DNA from: Catellatospora sp. TT07R-123
GTDB taxonomy: Bacteria > Actinomycetota > Actinomycetes > Mycobacteriales > Micromonosporaceae
DNA: 64,000 nt
Direction: 5' to 3'
Assembly (NCBI RefSeq): GCF_018327705.1
Contig: NZ_BNEM01000002.1
Coordinates: 1,178,001-1,242,000 of the forward strand
Within the stretch, counting starts at the first letter, position 1. Each line of letters starts with the position of its first letter. A program made the translations under genes and the position numbers. The notes below the pieces were generated by a model. That model had not been told where the DNA came from and did no database searches. It saw only the letters and a program-made list of their open reading frames with translations. Shown in pieces: positions 55,962-64,000 of this stretch.

Positions 55962-56999
55962 ATGCCCCCGGCTGATCCACCCCCGACGACCCCCGTCCCA
56001 CCTGCGCAGACCCGCCGCATCCCCCGCGCCGCCGGTCTCGTCGCCGCCGCGCTGCTGCTGACCGCCGTCGCCGCCGCCAGCCTCGCGCTGGGCACTAAGC
56101 AGGTCCCGCTGTCCGACGTCTGGACCGGACTGGTCCACCCCGACGGCCGTGAGAACCACGTGATCGTGCACGACCTGCGCCTGCCCCGCACCCTGCTCGG
56201 CCTGCTCGTCGGCGCCGCGCTCGGCCTGGCCGGCAGCGTGATGCAGGCGCTGACCCGCAACCCGCTGGCCGACCCCGGCCTGCTCGGCGTCAACGCGGGC
56301 GCCGCCGCGGCCGTCGTCAGCGCCGCCAGCTTCCTCGGCCTGCGCTCGCTGTCGGGCTACCTGTGGTTCGCGCTGCTCGGGGCCGCCGTGGTCAGCGCCG
56401 TCGTGTACGTCCTCGGCGGCGGCCGCCACGCCACCCCGGTCCGCCTGGCCCTGTCCGGGACCGCGCTCACCGCCGCGCTCACCGGCTACGTCAGCGCCGT
56501 GATCCTGCTGGACAGCGCCGCGCTGGACATCATGCGCTTCTGGACGGTCGGCTCGCTCGCCTCGGCCAACCGCGCCGTGCTCGGCCAGGTCGCCCCGGTG
56601 CTGATCGCGGGCATCGTGCTCGCCCTGCTGCTGGCCGGGCCGCTCAACGCCCTGGCCCTGGGCGACGACGCCGCCCGCGCCCTGGGCGCCCGCACCGACC
56701 GCACCCGCGCCGCGGCCCTGATCGCGATCACGCTGCTGTGCGGAGCCGCCACCGCCGCCTGCGGCCCGATCGTCTTCCTCGGCCTGCTCGCCCCCCACCT
56801 GGTCCGCCCGCTGAGCGGCCCCGACCTGCGCTGGCTGCTGCCGTACGCCGCGCTGCTGGCCCCCGCGCTGCTGCTGGCCGCCGACGTGCTCGGCCGGATC
56901 GCGGCGCGCCCCTCGGAGCTCCAGGCCGGGATCACCGTCGCCGTGGTCGGCGCGCCCCTGTTCGTCGCGCTGGTCCGCCGCCGGACGGTGCAGCGGTGA
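55962..56999 (+). CDS. Iron-siderophore ABC permease 1 (FecCD family)
   Basis: This 345-residue protein has about nine or ten membrane segments. It has LRLPRTLLGLLVGAALGLAGSVMQALTRNPLADPGLLGVNAGA, GTALTAALTGYV and GPIVFLGLLAPHLVRPLSGPDLRWLLP, the FecCD marks. It forms the channel with the next gene. It starts 6 nt after TAACCT inside the iron box. Its TGA overlaps the GTG of the second permease. Confidence 0.95.
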   Translation: MPPADPPPTTPVPPAQTRRIPRAAGLVAAALLLTAVAAASLALGTKQVPLSDVWTGLVHPDGRENHVIVHDLRLPRTLLGLLVGAALGLAGSVMQALTRNPLADPGLLGVNAGAAAAVVSAASFLGLRSLSGYLWFALLGAAVVSAVVYVLGGGRHATPVRLALSGTALTAALTGYVSAVILLDSAALDIMRFWTVGSLASANRAVLGQVAPVLIAGIVLALLLAGPLNALALGDDAARALGARTDRTRAAALIAITLLCGAATAACGPIVFLGLLAPHLVRPLSGPDLRWLLPYAALLAPALLLAADVLGRIAARPSELQAGITVAVVGAPLFVALVRRRTVQR

Positions 57000-58033
57000 G
57001 CGCCGGGCGGACCGTGCTGCGCGGCGGCGCCCTGTCCCTGCGTACGCCCACCCGCGCGCTGGTCGCCGGGCTGGCCGTGGCCCTGGCCGCGCTCGCGCTG
57101 GCCGTGTGGCAGCTCGGCTACGGCGACTTCCCGATGACGCCGCTCGACGTGGTCAAGGTGCTGCTCGGCGACGGCAGCCCGGCCCAGCGGTTCATCGTGA
57201 CCGAGCTGCGCCTGCCCCGCGTGGCCGTGGCCGTGCTGGTCGGCATCGCCCTCGGGCTGGCCGGAGCCGTGTTCCAGAGCGTCACCCGCAACCCGCTGGG
57301 CAGCCCCGACGTCGTCGGCTTCGGCTACGGCTCGGCCACCGGCGCGCTGGTCGCGATCGTGCTCGCCGACGCCGGCGCCCTGGGCACCAGCCTCGGCGCG
57401 GCCGCCGGCGGCGTCCTGGCCGGACTGGCCGTATGGCTGCTGGCCTGGCGCTGCGGCAGCCACGGGTACCGCATCGTGCTGGTCGGCATCGGCATCGCCG
57501 CCGCCCTCAACTCCGTCAACAACTACCTGCTCACCCGGGCCGAGTTCGTCGACGCCACCCGCGCCACGGTCTGGCTCACCGGCTCGCTCAACGGCCGCGA
57601 CGCCGCCCACGTGTGGCCGCTGCTGGCGGCGGTGCTGGTGCTGGCACCGGTCGTCCTGCTCGGCGGCCGCGCCCTGCGCGCCCTCGAACTCGGCGACGAC
57701 GCCGCCCAGGCCCTCGGCGTACGCGCCGACCACACCCGCCTGGTGCAGCTCGGCGCGGCCGTGCTGCTGACGGCCGCCGCGACCGCCGCGGCGGGCCCGA
57801 TCTCGTTCGTGGCGCTGACCGCGCCGCAGCTCGCCCGCCGCATCACGGGCGCGCCCGGCCCGAACACGCTGCCCGCCGCCGGGGTCGGGGCCGTGCTCGT
57901 GCTGGCCGCCGACGGTGTGGCGCAGCACGCGTTCGGCGACACCCAGCTGCCCGTCGGCGTGCTCACCGGCGTGCTCGGCGGCGTGTACCTCGTCTGGCTG
58001 CTCTACCGCCAGCGCCGGGCGGGCCGGGTATGA
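56996..58033 (+). CDS. Iron-siderophore ABC permease 2 (FecCD family)
   Basis: This 345-residue protein is the partner of permease 1, with LRLPRVAVAVLVGIALGLAGAVFQSVTRNPLGSPDVVGFGYGS, GIGIAAALNSVNNYL and GPISFVALTAPQLARRITGAPG. The GTG overlaps the stop before it, and its TGA overlaps the ATG of the ATPase, so the three are translationally coupled. Confidence 0.95.
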   Translation: MSAGRTVLRGGALSLRTPTRALVAGLAVALAALALAVWQLGYGDFPMTPLDVVKVLLGDGSPAQRFIVTELRLPRVAVAVLVGIALGLAGAVFQSVTRNPLGSPDVVGFGYGSATGALVAIVLADAGALGTSLGAAAGGVLAGLAVWLLAWRCGSHGYRIVLVGIGIAAALNSVNNYLLTRAEFVDATRATVWLTGSLNGRDAAHVWPLLAAVLVLAPVVLLGGRALRALELGDDAAQALGVRADHTRLVQLGAAVLLTAAATAAAGPISFVALTAPQLARRITGAPGPNTLPAAGVGAVLVLAADGVAQHAFGDTQLPVGVLTGVLGGVYLVWLLYRQRRAGRV

Positions 58034-58866
58034 CCACCACCGCCACCCCAGCCGCCGCCACCCCCTCCACCCCTCAGGAGCAGACCGTGACCAGGCTCGC
58101 CGCCGACGATCTCACCCTCGCCTACGACGGGCGGGTGGTGGCCGCCGGGCTCAGCGTGTCCATCCCCGACGACTCGTTCACGATCATCGTGGGCCCCAAC
58201 GCCTGCGGCAAGTCGACGCTGCTGCGCGCCCTGTCGCGGCTGCTGCGCCCGACCCGGGGGCAGGTGCACCTGGACGGTCAGGTGATCTCGTCGCTGCCCA
58301 CCCGCGAGGTGGCCCGGCGGCTGGGCCTGCTGCCGCAGTCGTCGATCGCGCCCGACGGCATCACCGTGGCCGACCTGGTCGCCCGCGGCCGGTACCCGCA
58401 CCAGGGCCTGCTGCGGCAGTGGTCGCGCGAGGACGAGCGGATCGTCACCGAGTCGATGGCCGCGACCGGCGTCGCCGACCTGGCCGAGCGGGCCGTCGAC
58501 GAGCTGTCCGGCGGCCAGCGGCAGCGGGTGTGGATCGCGATGGCGCTGGCCCAGCAGACGCCGCTGCTGCTGCTGGACGAGCCGACCACGTTCCTGGACA
58601 TCGCGCACCAGATCGAGGTGCTGGAGCTGTGCCGCACGCTCCAGCAGCAGGGCCGCACCCTGGTCGCGGTGCTGCACGACCTCAACCAGGCCGCCCGCTA
58701 CGCCACCCACCTGATCGCGATGCGCGGCGGGTCGATCGTGGCCGAGGGCACGCCCGCCGACGTGGTCACGCCCGAGCTGGTCGAGCAGGTGTTCGGCCTG
58801 CCGTGCCGGATCATCGAGGACCCGGAGACCGGCACGCCGCTGGTCGTGCCGCGCGCGAACCGGTAG
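58030..58866 (+). CDS. Iron-siderophore ABC transporter ATP-binding protein
   Basis: This 278-residue FecE/FepC-type ATPase has the Walker A GPNACGKST with Lys61, the Q-loop LLPQSSIAPDG, the signature LSGGQRQRVWIAMAL, Walker B LLLLDEPTTFLD and a His switch VLHDLNQAAR. It drives uptake through the two permeases. The first 22 residues are a Thr/Pro/Ala-rich extension. It is the last gene of the iron operon, ending before a terminator shared with the convergent GH1 gene. Confidence 0.95.
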   Translation: MTTTATPAAATPSTPQEQTVTRLAADDLTLAYDGRVVAAGLSVSIPDDSFTIIVGPNACGKSTLLRALSRLLRPTRGQVHLDGQVISSLPTREVARRLGLLPQSSIAPDGITVADLVARGRYPHQGLLRQWSREDERIVTESMAATGVADLAERAVDELSGGQRQRVWIAMALAQQTPLLLLDEPTTFLDIAHQIEVLELCRTLQQQGRTLVAVLHDLNQAARYATHLIAMRGGSIVAEGTPADVVTPELVEQVFGLPCRIIEDPETGTPLVVPRANR

Positions 58867-58942
58867 ACAGCTGACGGGACGCGCCGGGCTCTGGTCCAGC
58901 GCGTCCCGCACGGGTGCCCGGCATCGGGCTTCCCGAACAAGA

Positions 58943-58977
58943 CCGGGCAGCCAGCTCCCCCAAGCTGGGCTGCCCGG
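58943..58977. terminator. Hairpin between convergent ATPase and GH1 genes
   Basis: CCGGGCAGCCAGCT (58943-58956) pairs with AGCTGGGCTGCCCGG (58963-58977) with one bulged base. It can end transcripts from both sides. Confidence 0.75.
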
Positions 58978-58985
58978 CCCCTGCC

Positions 58986-60377
58986 TCACTCGAGGCCGTT
59001 ACGGCCGATCACTTCGGCGTACCAGCGGGCGCTGTCCTTCAGGATGCGCCGCTGGGTGTCGTAGTCGACGTGCACGATGCCGAAGCGCTTGCCGTACCCG
59101 TAGCCCCACTCGTAGTTGTCCATCAGCGACCACGCGAGGTAGCCGCGCAGGTCGGCGCCCTCGGCGAGAGCCGCGTGCACCGCGCGCAGGTGGCCGTCGA
59201 GGAACCCGATCCGATCGGAGTCGTGCACCCGGCCGTCCTCCACGACGTCCGCGTACGCAGCCCCGTTCTCGGTGATCATCAGCGGAGTGTTCGGGTAGTC
59301 CGTCGCGAGCCTCATGAGCAGCTCGTACAGGCCGGACGGGTCGACCGGCCAGTCCATGTCGGTGACCGGGTGCGGCTGGCGCACCTCTTCGATGCCCTCG
59401 CTGCCGGGGTTGGTCAGCCCGGCCGTGGCACCGATCTTGGCTCGCACCAGCGCGGGCTGGTAGTAGTTCACCCCGAGCAGGTCGATCGGCGAGGCGATGA
59501 CCGCATCGTCGCCCGGCTTGATCACATGCGCGGCGCCGAACCGCTCGAACAGCGCCCGCATGTCCTCGGGGTAGAAGCCGCGCAGCACCGGGTCGAGGAA
59601 GATCCGGTTCTGCAGCCCGTCGATGTGCCGGGCCGCCGCCTGGTCGTGCGGGTCGGCCGGGTTCAGCGGCCGGACCGACGTCATGTTCAGCGTCAGCGAC
59701 ACCTCCCGCGCGCCCCCGGCCCGCAGGGCGCGCACGCCCAGGCCGTGGGCGAGCAGCAGGTGGTGCAGCGCCTCGAACGACGCGCGGGCGTCCTGGCGGC
59801 CCGGGGCGTGGATGCCCGAGGCGTAGCCGAGGAACGACGAGCACCACGGCTCGTTCAGCGTGGTCCAGGTCGCGACCCGGTCGCCGAGCCGGGCCACCAT
59901 GGCGGCGGCCAGGTCGGCGAAGTAGTAGGCCGTGTCGCGGTTGGTCCAGCCGCCCCGGTCCTCCAGGGCCTGCGGCAGGTCCCAGTGATAGAGGGTGGCC
60001 ATGGGCGAGATGCCCTTGGCCAGCAGCTCGTCGACGAGGCGGTCGTAGAAGTCCAGGCCGCGGGAGTTGACCGGGCCGGAGCCGTCCGGCTTGATCCGCG
60101 GCCAGGCGACCGAGAACCGGTAGGTGCCGAGCCCGAGCTCGGCCATGATCGCCACGTCGTCACGGAACCGGTGGTAGTGGTCGCAGGCCACGTCACCGGT
60201 GTGACCCTGGAACACCTTGCCCGGGGTACGGGAGAAGGTGTCCCAGATGCTGGGGGTGCGTCCGTCTTCGCTGGCGGCGCCTTCGATCTGGTAGGAGGCC
60301 GTGGCCGCGCCCCACCGGAAGCCCTGCGGGAACCGCAGGGCGGTGCCGGTGAGCTGTTCTGGTGCGACGGCGGTCAC
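58986..60377 (-). CDS. Glycoside hydrolase family 1 beta-glucosidase (BglC-like)
   Basis: This 463-residue cytoplasmic GH1 enzyme has FPQGFRWGAATASYQIEGAA, the acid/base TTLNEPW (Glu176) and the nucleophile ITENGAAY (Glu370). GH1 enzymes split cellobiose and other beta-glucosides. The GTG overlaps the TGA of the upstream permease. Its place as last gene after a sugar-binding protein and two permeases matches the Streptomyces cebEFG-bglC operon, so it probably hydrolyses the sugar that the ABC importer brings in. Confidence 0.94.
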   Translation of the reverse strand: MTAVAPEQLTGTALRFPQGFRWGAATASYQIEGAASEDGRTPSIWDTFSRTPGKVFQGHTGDVACDHYHRFRDDVAIMAELGLGTYRFSVAWPRIKPDGSGPVNSRGLDFYDRLVDELLAKGISPMATLYHWDLPQALEDRGGWTNRDTAYYFADLAAAMVARLGDRVATWTTLNEPWCSSFLGYASGIHAPGRQDARASFEALHHLLLAHGLGVRALRAGGAREVSLTLNMTSVRPLNPADPHDQAAARHIDGLQNRIFLDPVLRGFYPEDMRALFERFGAAHVIKPGDDAVIASPIDLLGVNYYQPALVRAKIGATAGLTNPGSEGIEEVRQPHPVTDMDWPVDPSGLYELLMRLATDYPNTPLMITENGAAYADVVEDGRVHDSDRIGFLDGHLRAVHAALAEGADLRGYLAWSLMDNYEWGYGYGKRFGIVHVDYDTQRRILKDSARWYAEVIGRNGLE

Positions 60378-61288
60378 GACTTCACCGCTCCTTGCATGAT
60401 GCCTCCGATGATGTACTTGCCGAGCAGGCCGAACACGACCAGCAGCGGCACGGTCGCGATCGCCGTTCCGGTCAGCGACAGCGAGTAGTCCTGGATGTAA
60501 CCCGACGCCAGGGTCGACAGCGCGGTCTGCACCGTCGGGTCCTCGGGAGTCAGCACGACCAGGGGCCAGAAGAAGTCGTTCCACGCCGTCATGAACGTCA
60601 GCATGCCCAGCACCGCGGCGGCGGGCTTCGAGGCCGGAAGGATGACGTGCCAGAAGATGCGGATCGTGGTGCAGCCGTCGACCCGGGCCGCTTCGAGCAG
60701 CTCATCCGGGACGGCCTCGCGCAGGTACTGGGTCATGAAGAACACGCCGAACGCGCTGACCAGACCAGGGGCGACGACCGCGTAGAGCGTGCCGGTCCAC
60801 TCGATCTTCGCCATCAGCATGTAGAGCGGGATGATGCCCAGCTGGTTCGGGATCATCATCGTGGCGATGATGACCACCAGCAGCGCGTTGCGGCCCTTGA
60901 ACCGCAGCTTCGCGAACGAGAACCCGGCCAGCGTCGAGAACAGCACCACGCTGAAGGTGATGGCTCCCGAGATGATGACCGAGTTCAGCAGCGCCTTGAA
61001 GAACGGGACGGTGCCGAACGCGCGGTCCAGGTTCGCGAAGAGGTTGCCGCCGAGGCCGAGCGGCGGCGGGACCTGGCCGAGGATGCCGTTGTCGTGCGAG
61101 GCCACGACCAGCGACCAGTACAGCGGGAACGCCGAGAACAGCGCCACGCCGGCCAGGGCGAGGTAGACGAGCTTGCCGGGGCGGCGGTCCGCGCGGAATC
61201 CGCGGCGGCGCTTGATCTGGGCCTCGGGCTCCACGGTGGCCGCGGCGCGGCCGGCGTACGAGTTGGCGGCAGGGGTCGTGGTGGTCAT
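60374..61288 (-). CDS. Sugar ABC transporter permease 2 (CebG-like)
   Basis: This 304-residue protein has a basic N-terminus and six membrane segments. The EAA loop is YLREAVPDELLEAARVDGCTTIRIFWHVILP. It belongs to the MalG/CebG group of carbohydrate uptake permeases. The ATG overlaps the stop of permease 1. The C-terminus KYIIGGIMQGAVKS is typical of this group. Confidence 0.94.
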   Translation of the reverse strand: MTTTTPAANSYAGRAAATVEPEAQIKRRRGFRADRRPGKLVYLALAGVALFSAFPLYWSLVVASHDNGILGQVPPPLGLGGNLFANLDRAFGTVPFFKALLNSVIISGAITFSVVLFSTLAGFSFAKLRFKGRNALLVVIIATMMIPNQLGIIPLYMLMAKIEWTGTLYAVVAPGLVSAFGVFFMTQYLREAVPDELLEAARVDGCTTIRIFWHVILPASKPAAAVLGMLTFMTAWNDFFWPLVVLTPEDPTVQTALSTLASGYIQDYSLSLTGTAIATVPLLVVFGLLGKYIIGGIMQGAVKS

Positions 61289-62184
61289 CGCGAGCTCCGC
61301 ACACGGCTGGTCAGGAAGTAGTTGATGCCGGCGACGATGACGATGATGAAGAACATCACCCAGGCCGCGGTCGAGGCGTAGCCGAAGTCGAAGCGGGAGA
61401 AGCCGACCTCGTACAGGTACAGCGACAGCGTCTGGAACTGCCGGTCCGAACCGCCGGTGACGCTCGCCCCGCCGAACAGCAGCGGTTCGGCGAGGACCTG
61501 CATGCCGCCGATCGTGGAGATGATGACCGTGAAGATGATCGTCGGGCGGATCGCCGGGACCGTGATCCGGGTGAGCTGCTGGAAGCTGCTCGCACCGTCC
61601 AGCGACGCCGCGTCGTAGAGGTCCTTCGACACCGCCTGCATGGCGGCCAGGTAGATCAGGGCGTTGTAGCCCGTCCACCGCCAGATGATCATGACCGAGA
61701 TCGCGATCTGCGACGACGCCGTGCCGGCCTGCCAGTCGATGCGGCCGAGGCCGAGCGAGTCCAGCAGCCAGTTGATCAGGCCGTAGTCCTTGCCGAAGAT
61801 CTGCCCGAAGATGATCGCCACCGCGGCCACCGACGTGATGTTGGGCAGCAGGGCCGTCATGCGCCAGAACGTGGGGGCGCGCAGGCGCTGGTTGAGCACG
61901 TGCGCCAGCACGAGGGCCATGATCAGCTGCGGAACGGTGGACATCACCCAGATCTGGGCGGTGTTGCGCAGCGCGTTCCAGAAGTACTCGTCGGCGAACA
62001 GGTCCTTGTAGTTCTGGATGCCCACGAACGTGTGGGTGTCCGACAGCAGGCTCCAGTCGTGCAGCGACACCCACGCGGTGTACGCCAGGGGGAACACCCC
62101 GAACGCGGCGAAGAGCACGAAGAACGGCACGACGTACAGGTACGGCGAGGCCTTCAGGTCAAGGCGGTAGAGAGCGTTTTTCAT
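61285..62184 (-). CDS. Sugar ABC transporter permease 1 (CebF-like)
   Basis: This 299-residue MalF/CebF-type permease has six membrane segments. It starts MKNALYRLDLKASPYLYVVPFFVLFAAFGVFPLAYT and has the EAA-like loop AVSKDLYDAASLDGASSFQQLTRITVPAIRP. It is separated from the binding-protein gene by 111 bp that hold a strong hairpin, which may lower expression of the permeases relative to the binding protein. Confidence 0.94.
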   Translation of the reverse strand: MKNALYRLDLKASPYLYVVPFFVLFAAFGVFPLAYTAWVSLHDWSLLSDTHTFVGIQNYKDLFADEYFWNALRNTAQIWVMSTVPQLIMALVLAHVLNQRLRAPTFWRMTALLPNITSVAAVAIIFGQIFGKDYGLINWLLDSLGLGRIDWQAGTASSQIAISVMIIWRWTGYNALIYLAAMQAVSKDLYDAASLDGASSFQQLTRITVPAIRPTIIFTVIISTIGGMQVLAEPLLFGGASVTGGSDRQFQTLSLYLYEVGFSRFDFGYASTAAWVMFFIIVIVAGINYFLTSRVRSSR

Positions 62185-62239
62185 GGTCGGCTTTCCATCG
62201 AGGCGGCTTCTCGGGCGAGCGTCCAACGGAGCCGGTCCC

Positions 62240-62269
62240 CCGCCGGCCGCCTCTACGGGCGGCCGGCGG
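62240..62269 (-). other. Intercistronic hairpin between binding protein and permease 1
   Basis: CCGCCGGCCGCC (62240-62251) and GGCGGCCGGCGG (62258-62269) form a perfect 12-bp stem with a 6-nt loop. Such hairpins after the binding-protein gene often protect its mRNA or partly stop transcription. Confidence 0.8.
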
Positions 62270-62295
62270 AGAACCGGCGGATGATGCGGTAGGAC

Positions 62296-63582
62296 TTACA
62301 GGAGGGCCTTGACGTCCTTGAGGGACTGCGTCCAGGCCTCGTCCGGCTTCTGCTTGCCCTGCTCGACCCGGGTCAGGCCGTTCTGGATCGCGGTGTTGAT
62401 GTCACCGGACTTCGGGCCCATGTACTGCGGCACCATCGTCTTCACCGACTGCGAGAAGATCTGGCCGACCGGAGCGTTGTTGAAGAACGGGTTCTTGAAG
62501 TCCTTGATCACCGGCTGCTCGTACAGCGACACCGTCGACGGGAAGTTACCCAGCGCCCGGAACACCTTCGCCTGCTGCTCCGGCGCCACCAGCCACTTGG
62601 CCAGCTTCGACGCCTCAGCAACGTTCTTGCCCTGCTTGGGCAGCGTCAGGAACGAACCACCCCAGTTACCGCCACCACCGGGGATACCGGCGATGTCCCA
62701 CTTACCCGAGGAGTCCTTGGCCTGCGACTGGATGTAGGCCATCATCCACGACGGGCACGCCAGCGTGACGAACGAACCGTTGGCCATACCCGCGTTCCAG
62801 TCCGCCGACCAGGCGGCGATCTTCGCCGACAGGCCCTTGTTGATCGCGTCGATCGTCAGGTCCCAGGCCTTCTTCACACCCGGGTTCGTCTCCACGACGA
62901 CGTTGGCGCCGTCGTAGATGCCGACCGGCTGCTGGCCGAGCACGGAGCGGTACATGACGGTCGGGCCGTCCATCCAGGAGGAGCCCTTGACGTTGGCGGC
63001 CTTGAACTTCACGCCCGTGGCGATGTAGTCCTCCCACGTCGGCCACAGCTTCGTCACGGCCTCACGGTCGGTCGGCAGGCCCGCCTTCTCGAAGATGTCA
63101 CGGCGGTAGCACATCGCCATACCACCGACGTCGGTGCCCAGACCGATGACCTCACCCGAGGCGGCCGAACCCTGCTGCCACTTCCACGCCGGCCACTGCG
63201 ACTTGATGTCGTTGGCGCCGTAGTCGGCCCAGTTGTAGAACTTGCCGGGGTTCGCGGTGAACTGGCCCGCCCAGCCCTCCTCGATCGCCTCGATGTCAGC
63301 CGCACCCGTGTTCGTCGCCAGGTGAGCCGCCAGGTTCTTGTGGTGGTCCTCAGCCTTCGTGATCCGCTCAGTGATCTCGACGTTCGGGTTGAGCTGCATG
63401 TACTCCTTGTACAGATCCTTGTAACCGAACTCGCCGAACGTGGCGATGGTCAGCTTGACCTTGCCACCCGGCTTCGCCGGGTCGTCGCTACCGCCGCAAG
63501 CGGCGGTGGTCAGCGCGAGCGCGGCCGCGAGCAGCGGCGCCGCGACCGCGGTGACCCGCCGGCGCGAAAACACGGAACGCAT
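62296..63582 (-). CDS. Sugar ABC transporter binding protein, lipoprotein (CebE-like)
   Basis: This 428-residue family-1 binding protein has a lipoprotein signal (RRRVTAVAAPLLAAALAL then TTAAC, Cys29). The mature part has TIATFGEFGYKDLYKEYMQLNP and EAIEEGWAGQF, plus many aromatic residues for sugar stacking (NWADYGANDIKSQWPAWKWQQG). GGAGGAC precedes the ATG at 63582. The upstream region holds three CebR-like boxes. By operon layout it binds cellobiose or a related beta-glucoside; this is inferred. Confidence 0.94.
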   Translation of the reverse strand: MRSVFSRRRVTAVAAPLLAAALALTTAACGGSDDPAKPGGKVKLTIATFGEFGYKDLYKEYMQLNPNVEITERITKAEDHHKNLAAHLATNTGAADIEAIEEGWAGQFTANPGKFYNWADYGANDIKSQWPAWKWQQGSAASGEVIGLGTDVGGMAMCYRRDIFEKAGLPTDREAVTKLWPTWEDYIATGVKFKAANVKGSSWMDGPTVMYRSVLGQQPVGIYDGANVVVETNPGVKKAWDLTIDAINKGLSAKIAAWSADWNAGMANGSFVTLACPSWMMAYIQSQAKDSSGKWDIAGIPGGGGNWGGSFLTLPKQGKNVAEASKLAKWLVAPEQQAKVFRALGNFPSTVSLYEQPVIKDFKNPFFNNAPVGQIFSQSVKTMVPQYMGPKSGDINTAIQNGLTRVEQGKQKPDEAWTQSLKDVKALL

Positions 63583-63650
63583 GGACTGTCCTCCAGGGCA
63601 GGGGTACGGACGTCTTACAGATTTGCTGGTCAAGAATCGTTGATCTTCCA

Positions 63651-63676
63651 GAGAGCGCTCCCTGTGAGAGCGCTCT
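63651..63676. promoter_or_regulatory. Tandem CebR-like operators
   Basis: GAGAGCGCTCCC (63651-63662) and AGAGCGCTCT (63667-63676) are two 10-12-bp palindromes a few bases apart, 70-95 bp upstream of the binding-protein start. They match the CebR box core AGCGCT. Confidence 0.85.
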
Positions 63677-63806
63677 ACCGGTGTGGTCTCTGACACTCGT
63701 CGCACGTCTCCCTTATGTCAAGTCGCCGTTGCCGTCTCGTTACAAATGGCATACCGCGCCACGAGGGGACTGATCCGCTGGCCGGAATGCTTTAGACCGG
63801 CAACCC

Positions 63807-63818
63807 GGGAGCGCTCCC
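63807..63818. promoter_or_regulatory. Upstream CebR-like operator (perfect palindrome)
   Basis: GGGAGCGCTCCC is the perfect core of the known Streptomyces CebR site, 225 bp upstream of the binding-protein start. It may allow looping with the boxes at 63651-63676, or serve a gene beyond the window. Confidence 0.85.
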
Positions 63819-64000
63819 CGCCTTCCGGAGCACTATAACGATCTTGGAGATCCGTTCTCGGCCGCACTGCGGTGACCGTGCGTATCCGCCCATTTCGACG
63901 CCGCGATCGCGTCTGCGCAGCATGCGCGTATGAACGCCAGATTTCGCCGCGATTACCGACAGTCGCGTAGAGCGATCAATTTATACCTGCCATTGACAGA

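Larger units (their letters stand above)
63583..64000 (-). promoter_or_regulatory. Promoter region of the sugar operon, no gene seen
   Basis: This 418-bp stretch is richer in A/T than the rest. It holds the CebR-like boxes and a TTGACA hexamer on the minus strand (63716-63721). I see no coding frame in it, and the cebR-like regulator gene is not in the window. Confidence 0.6.

Overview
The window comes from a very GC-rich actinomycete chromosome. GTG and TTG starts are common, third codon positions are almost all G or C, and there are Tat and lipoprotein signals. An S-adenosylhomocysteine-type riboswitch precedes metH, an IdeR/DmdR-type iron box controls a siderophore operon, and CebR-like operators and a HelR-type helicase are present. 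A filamentous actinomycete of the Micromonosporaceae/Streptomyces type fits best, with Micromonosporaceae slightly preferred because of the intergenic palindromes. This is inference, because no rRNA or marker gene is present. I saw no tRNA, rRNA, CRISPR array, transposase or phage gene. It reads as ordinary chromosome with many small accessory operons.

Left part (1-16.5 kb): a truncated PhoX-type phosphatase; a GH3 glucosidase diverging from a GH15 enzyme across a CebR-like operator; an EAL c-di-GMP phosphodiesterase; a helical repeat protein; a secreted Ig-like protein; small membrane proteins; an MFS pump; a hemerythrin; a phosphotransferase-fold kinase; and a LysE exporter. An SDR-monooxygenase pair, a TetR regulator and an MFS_2 transporter follow. 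Two matching 18-bp operators flank these and tie them into one regulon.

Middle (16.5-38.5 kb): lipoproteins, an aminotransferase, a TauE-like permease, an acyltransferase, an ECF sigma factor with a membrane partner, a transglutaminase-like protein, a TetR-controlled hydrolase/reductase pair, a YciO/Sua5 protein, a MarR-DHA2 efflux unit, an ABM monooxygenase diverging from a second DHA2 pump, a FIST-GGDEF signalling pair, and a flavoprotein-photolyase-flavoprotein group.

Right part (38.5-64 kb): metH with its riboswitch, transporters, a cis-prenyltransferase with a nucleotidyltransferase, a large glycine-rich/Ig-like surface protein, helR with a rifamycin-associated-element-like palindrome, and an iron-siderophore ABC system (binding protein diverging from two permeases and an ATPase). 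Last is a cebEFG-bglC-like operon (binding protein, two permeases, GH1 beta-glucosidase) with three CebR-like boxes upstream. The same box type lies between GH3 and GH15 at the other end of the window, which suggests one beta-glucoside regulon.

The most unusual structure is a 64-bp intergenic palindrome present in four copies. Each has 21-nt arms and a spacer of exactly 22 nt, with a conserved (A/T)TTCGT end next to the right arm. Each sits between co-directional genes. A second palindrome type occurs once, before helR. A recurring -10 hexamer 6-7 nt before the start codon points to many leaderless mRNAs.
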